A stretch of DNA of 5,975 nt. Origin: Brevundimonas sp. UBA5936. GTDB lineage: Bacteria; Pseudomonadota; Alphaproteobacteria; Caulobacterales; Caulobacteraceae. Under the pieces are notes generated by a model. The model did not search any database. It was given only the letters and a program-made list of their open reading frames with translations, and was not told where the DNA came from. Positions 5,718 through 5,975 of this stretch are shown piece by piece (the first letter of the stretch is position 1; each line of letters begins with the position of its first letter). Made by a program: the position numbers and the translations under genes. The DNA lies in assembly GCA_002430835.1 (NCBI GenBank), contig DJDA01000129.1:1-5975 (forward strand), in the 5' to 3' direction.

Positions 5718-5975
5718 TCACCCCTCGGCGCGTCTCGGCGCGGTCGCGGGCAGGGGGGCGAGGCGGCGGACCTGATCCTGACACAGGGTTTTGATCCAGC
5801 GCCGGACCGTTTTCAGTCGCGCCGTGCCATGGACCTCGCGGTGGGTGCTGAGCCAGAAACGGCGTTCTATCAGCACTTCGCTCGCTAAAATCCGCGTCAG
5901 CCCCTCGGCCAGAAAGCAGGGCAGGACGCCGATGCCGCCGCCCGCCGCCACCATGTCCCGCTGGGCGCGGATGGA
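5718..5975 (-). CDS. LysR-type transcriptional regulator, C-terminal fragment
   Basis: The frame is open to the right edge of the window, so about 85 C-terminal residues are visible and the N-terminal helix-turn-helix lies outside. The segment SIRAQRDMVAAGGGIGVLPCFLAEGL matches the well-conserved stretch of LysR effector-binding domains in which an (V/L)xxGxGIxxLP motif is followed by a short helix. The remainder (RRFWLSTHREVHGTARLKTVRRWIKTL) fits the final strand and helix, where a WL-x-H pattern followed by basic residues and a closing helix is typical. The tail after that is Pro/Ala/Arg-rich. The ATG at 5954 is an internal methionine, not the start. Effector and targets cannot be told from this part. 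It is on the same strand as the response regulator gene, 83 bp upstream of it, and is probably a separate unit. Confidence 0.82.
   Translation of the reverse strand, partial: SIRAQRDMVAAGGGIGVLPCFLAEGLTRILASEVLIERRFWLSTHREVHGTARLKTVRRWIKTLCQDQVRRLAPLPATAPRRAEG

Overview
The window is GC-rich and densely coding, with short intergenic gaps and no RNA genes, mobile elements or CRISPR arrays that I can see. The gene content is a type II secretion tail, a CHASE2 histidine kinase with a LysM/FecR partner, an OmpR-family regulator and a LysR regulator. Together with base composition this suggests an alphaproteobacterium, probably Caulobacteraceae (Brevundimonas-like). That assignment is an inference from style and content, not from a marker gene.

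Left part, plus strand (1-1239): the 3' end of a gspL-like gene overlaps a complete gspM-like gene by four bases (ATGA). This is the end of a type II secretion operon whose other genes lie to the left of the window. After a 74-bp gap comes a small outer-membrane-type lipoprotein gene resembling the DUF4136 group. No gspN follows gspM within the window.

Centre and right, minus strand (5634 down to 1258): three tightly packed genes, read right to left, encode an OmpR-type response regulator, a secreted LysM-FecR protein with two C-terminal beta-sandwich (Fn3-like) segments, and a CHASE2-PAS-HisKA-HATPase sensor kinase. The gaps are 20 bp and 4 bp, so they are very likely one operon. The natural reading is a two-component system with a dedicated periplasmic, probably peptidoglycan-binding, accessory protein. 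The kinase has a periplasmic CHASE2 sensor, the LysM-FecR protein shares that compartment, and the regulator would carry the signal to DNA. The kinase gene converges on the lipoprotein gene with an 18-bp gap and no convincing terminator.

Right edge, minus strand (5975 to 5718): the C-terminal end of a LysR-type regulator. It is separated from the response regulator gene by an 83-bp gap containing an AT-rich island with a tandem heptamer, the most likely place for the operon promoter. The points most worth a second look are the regulator/LysM-FecR/CHASE2-kinase module, the 11-base repeat with a seven-codon mini-ORF at the first gene junction, the 12-bp palindrome at the second junction, and the AT-rich island.
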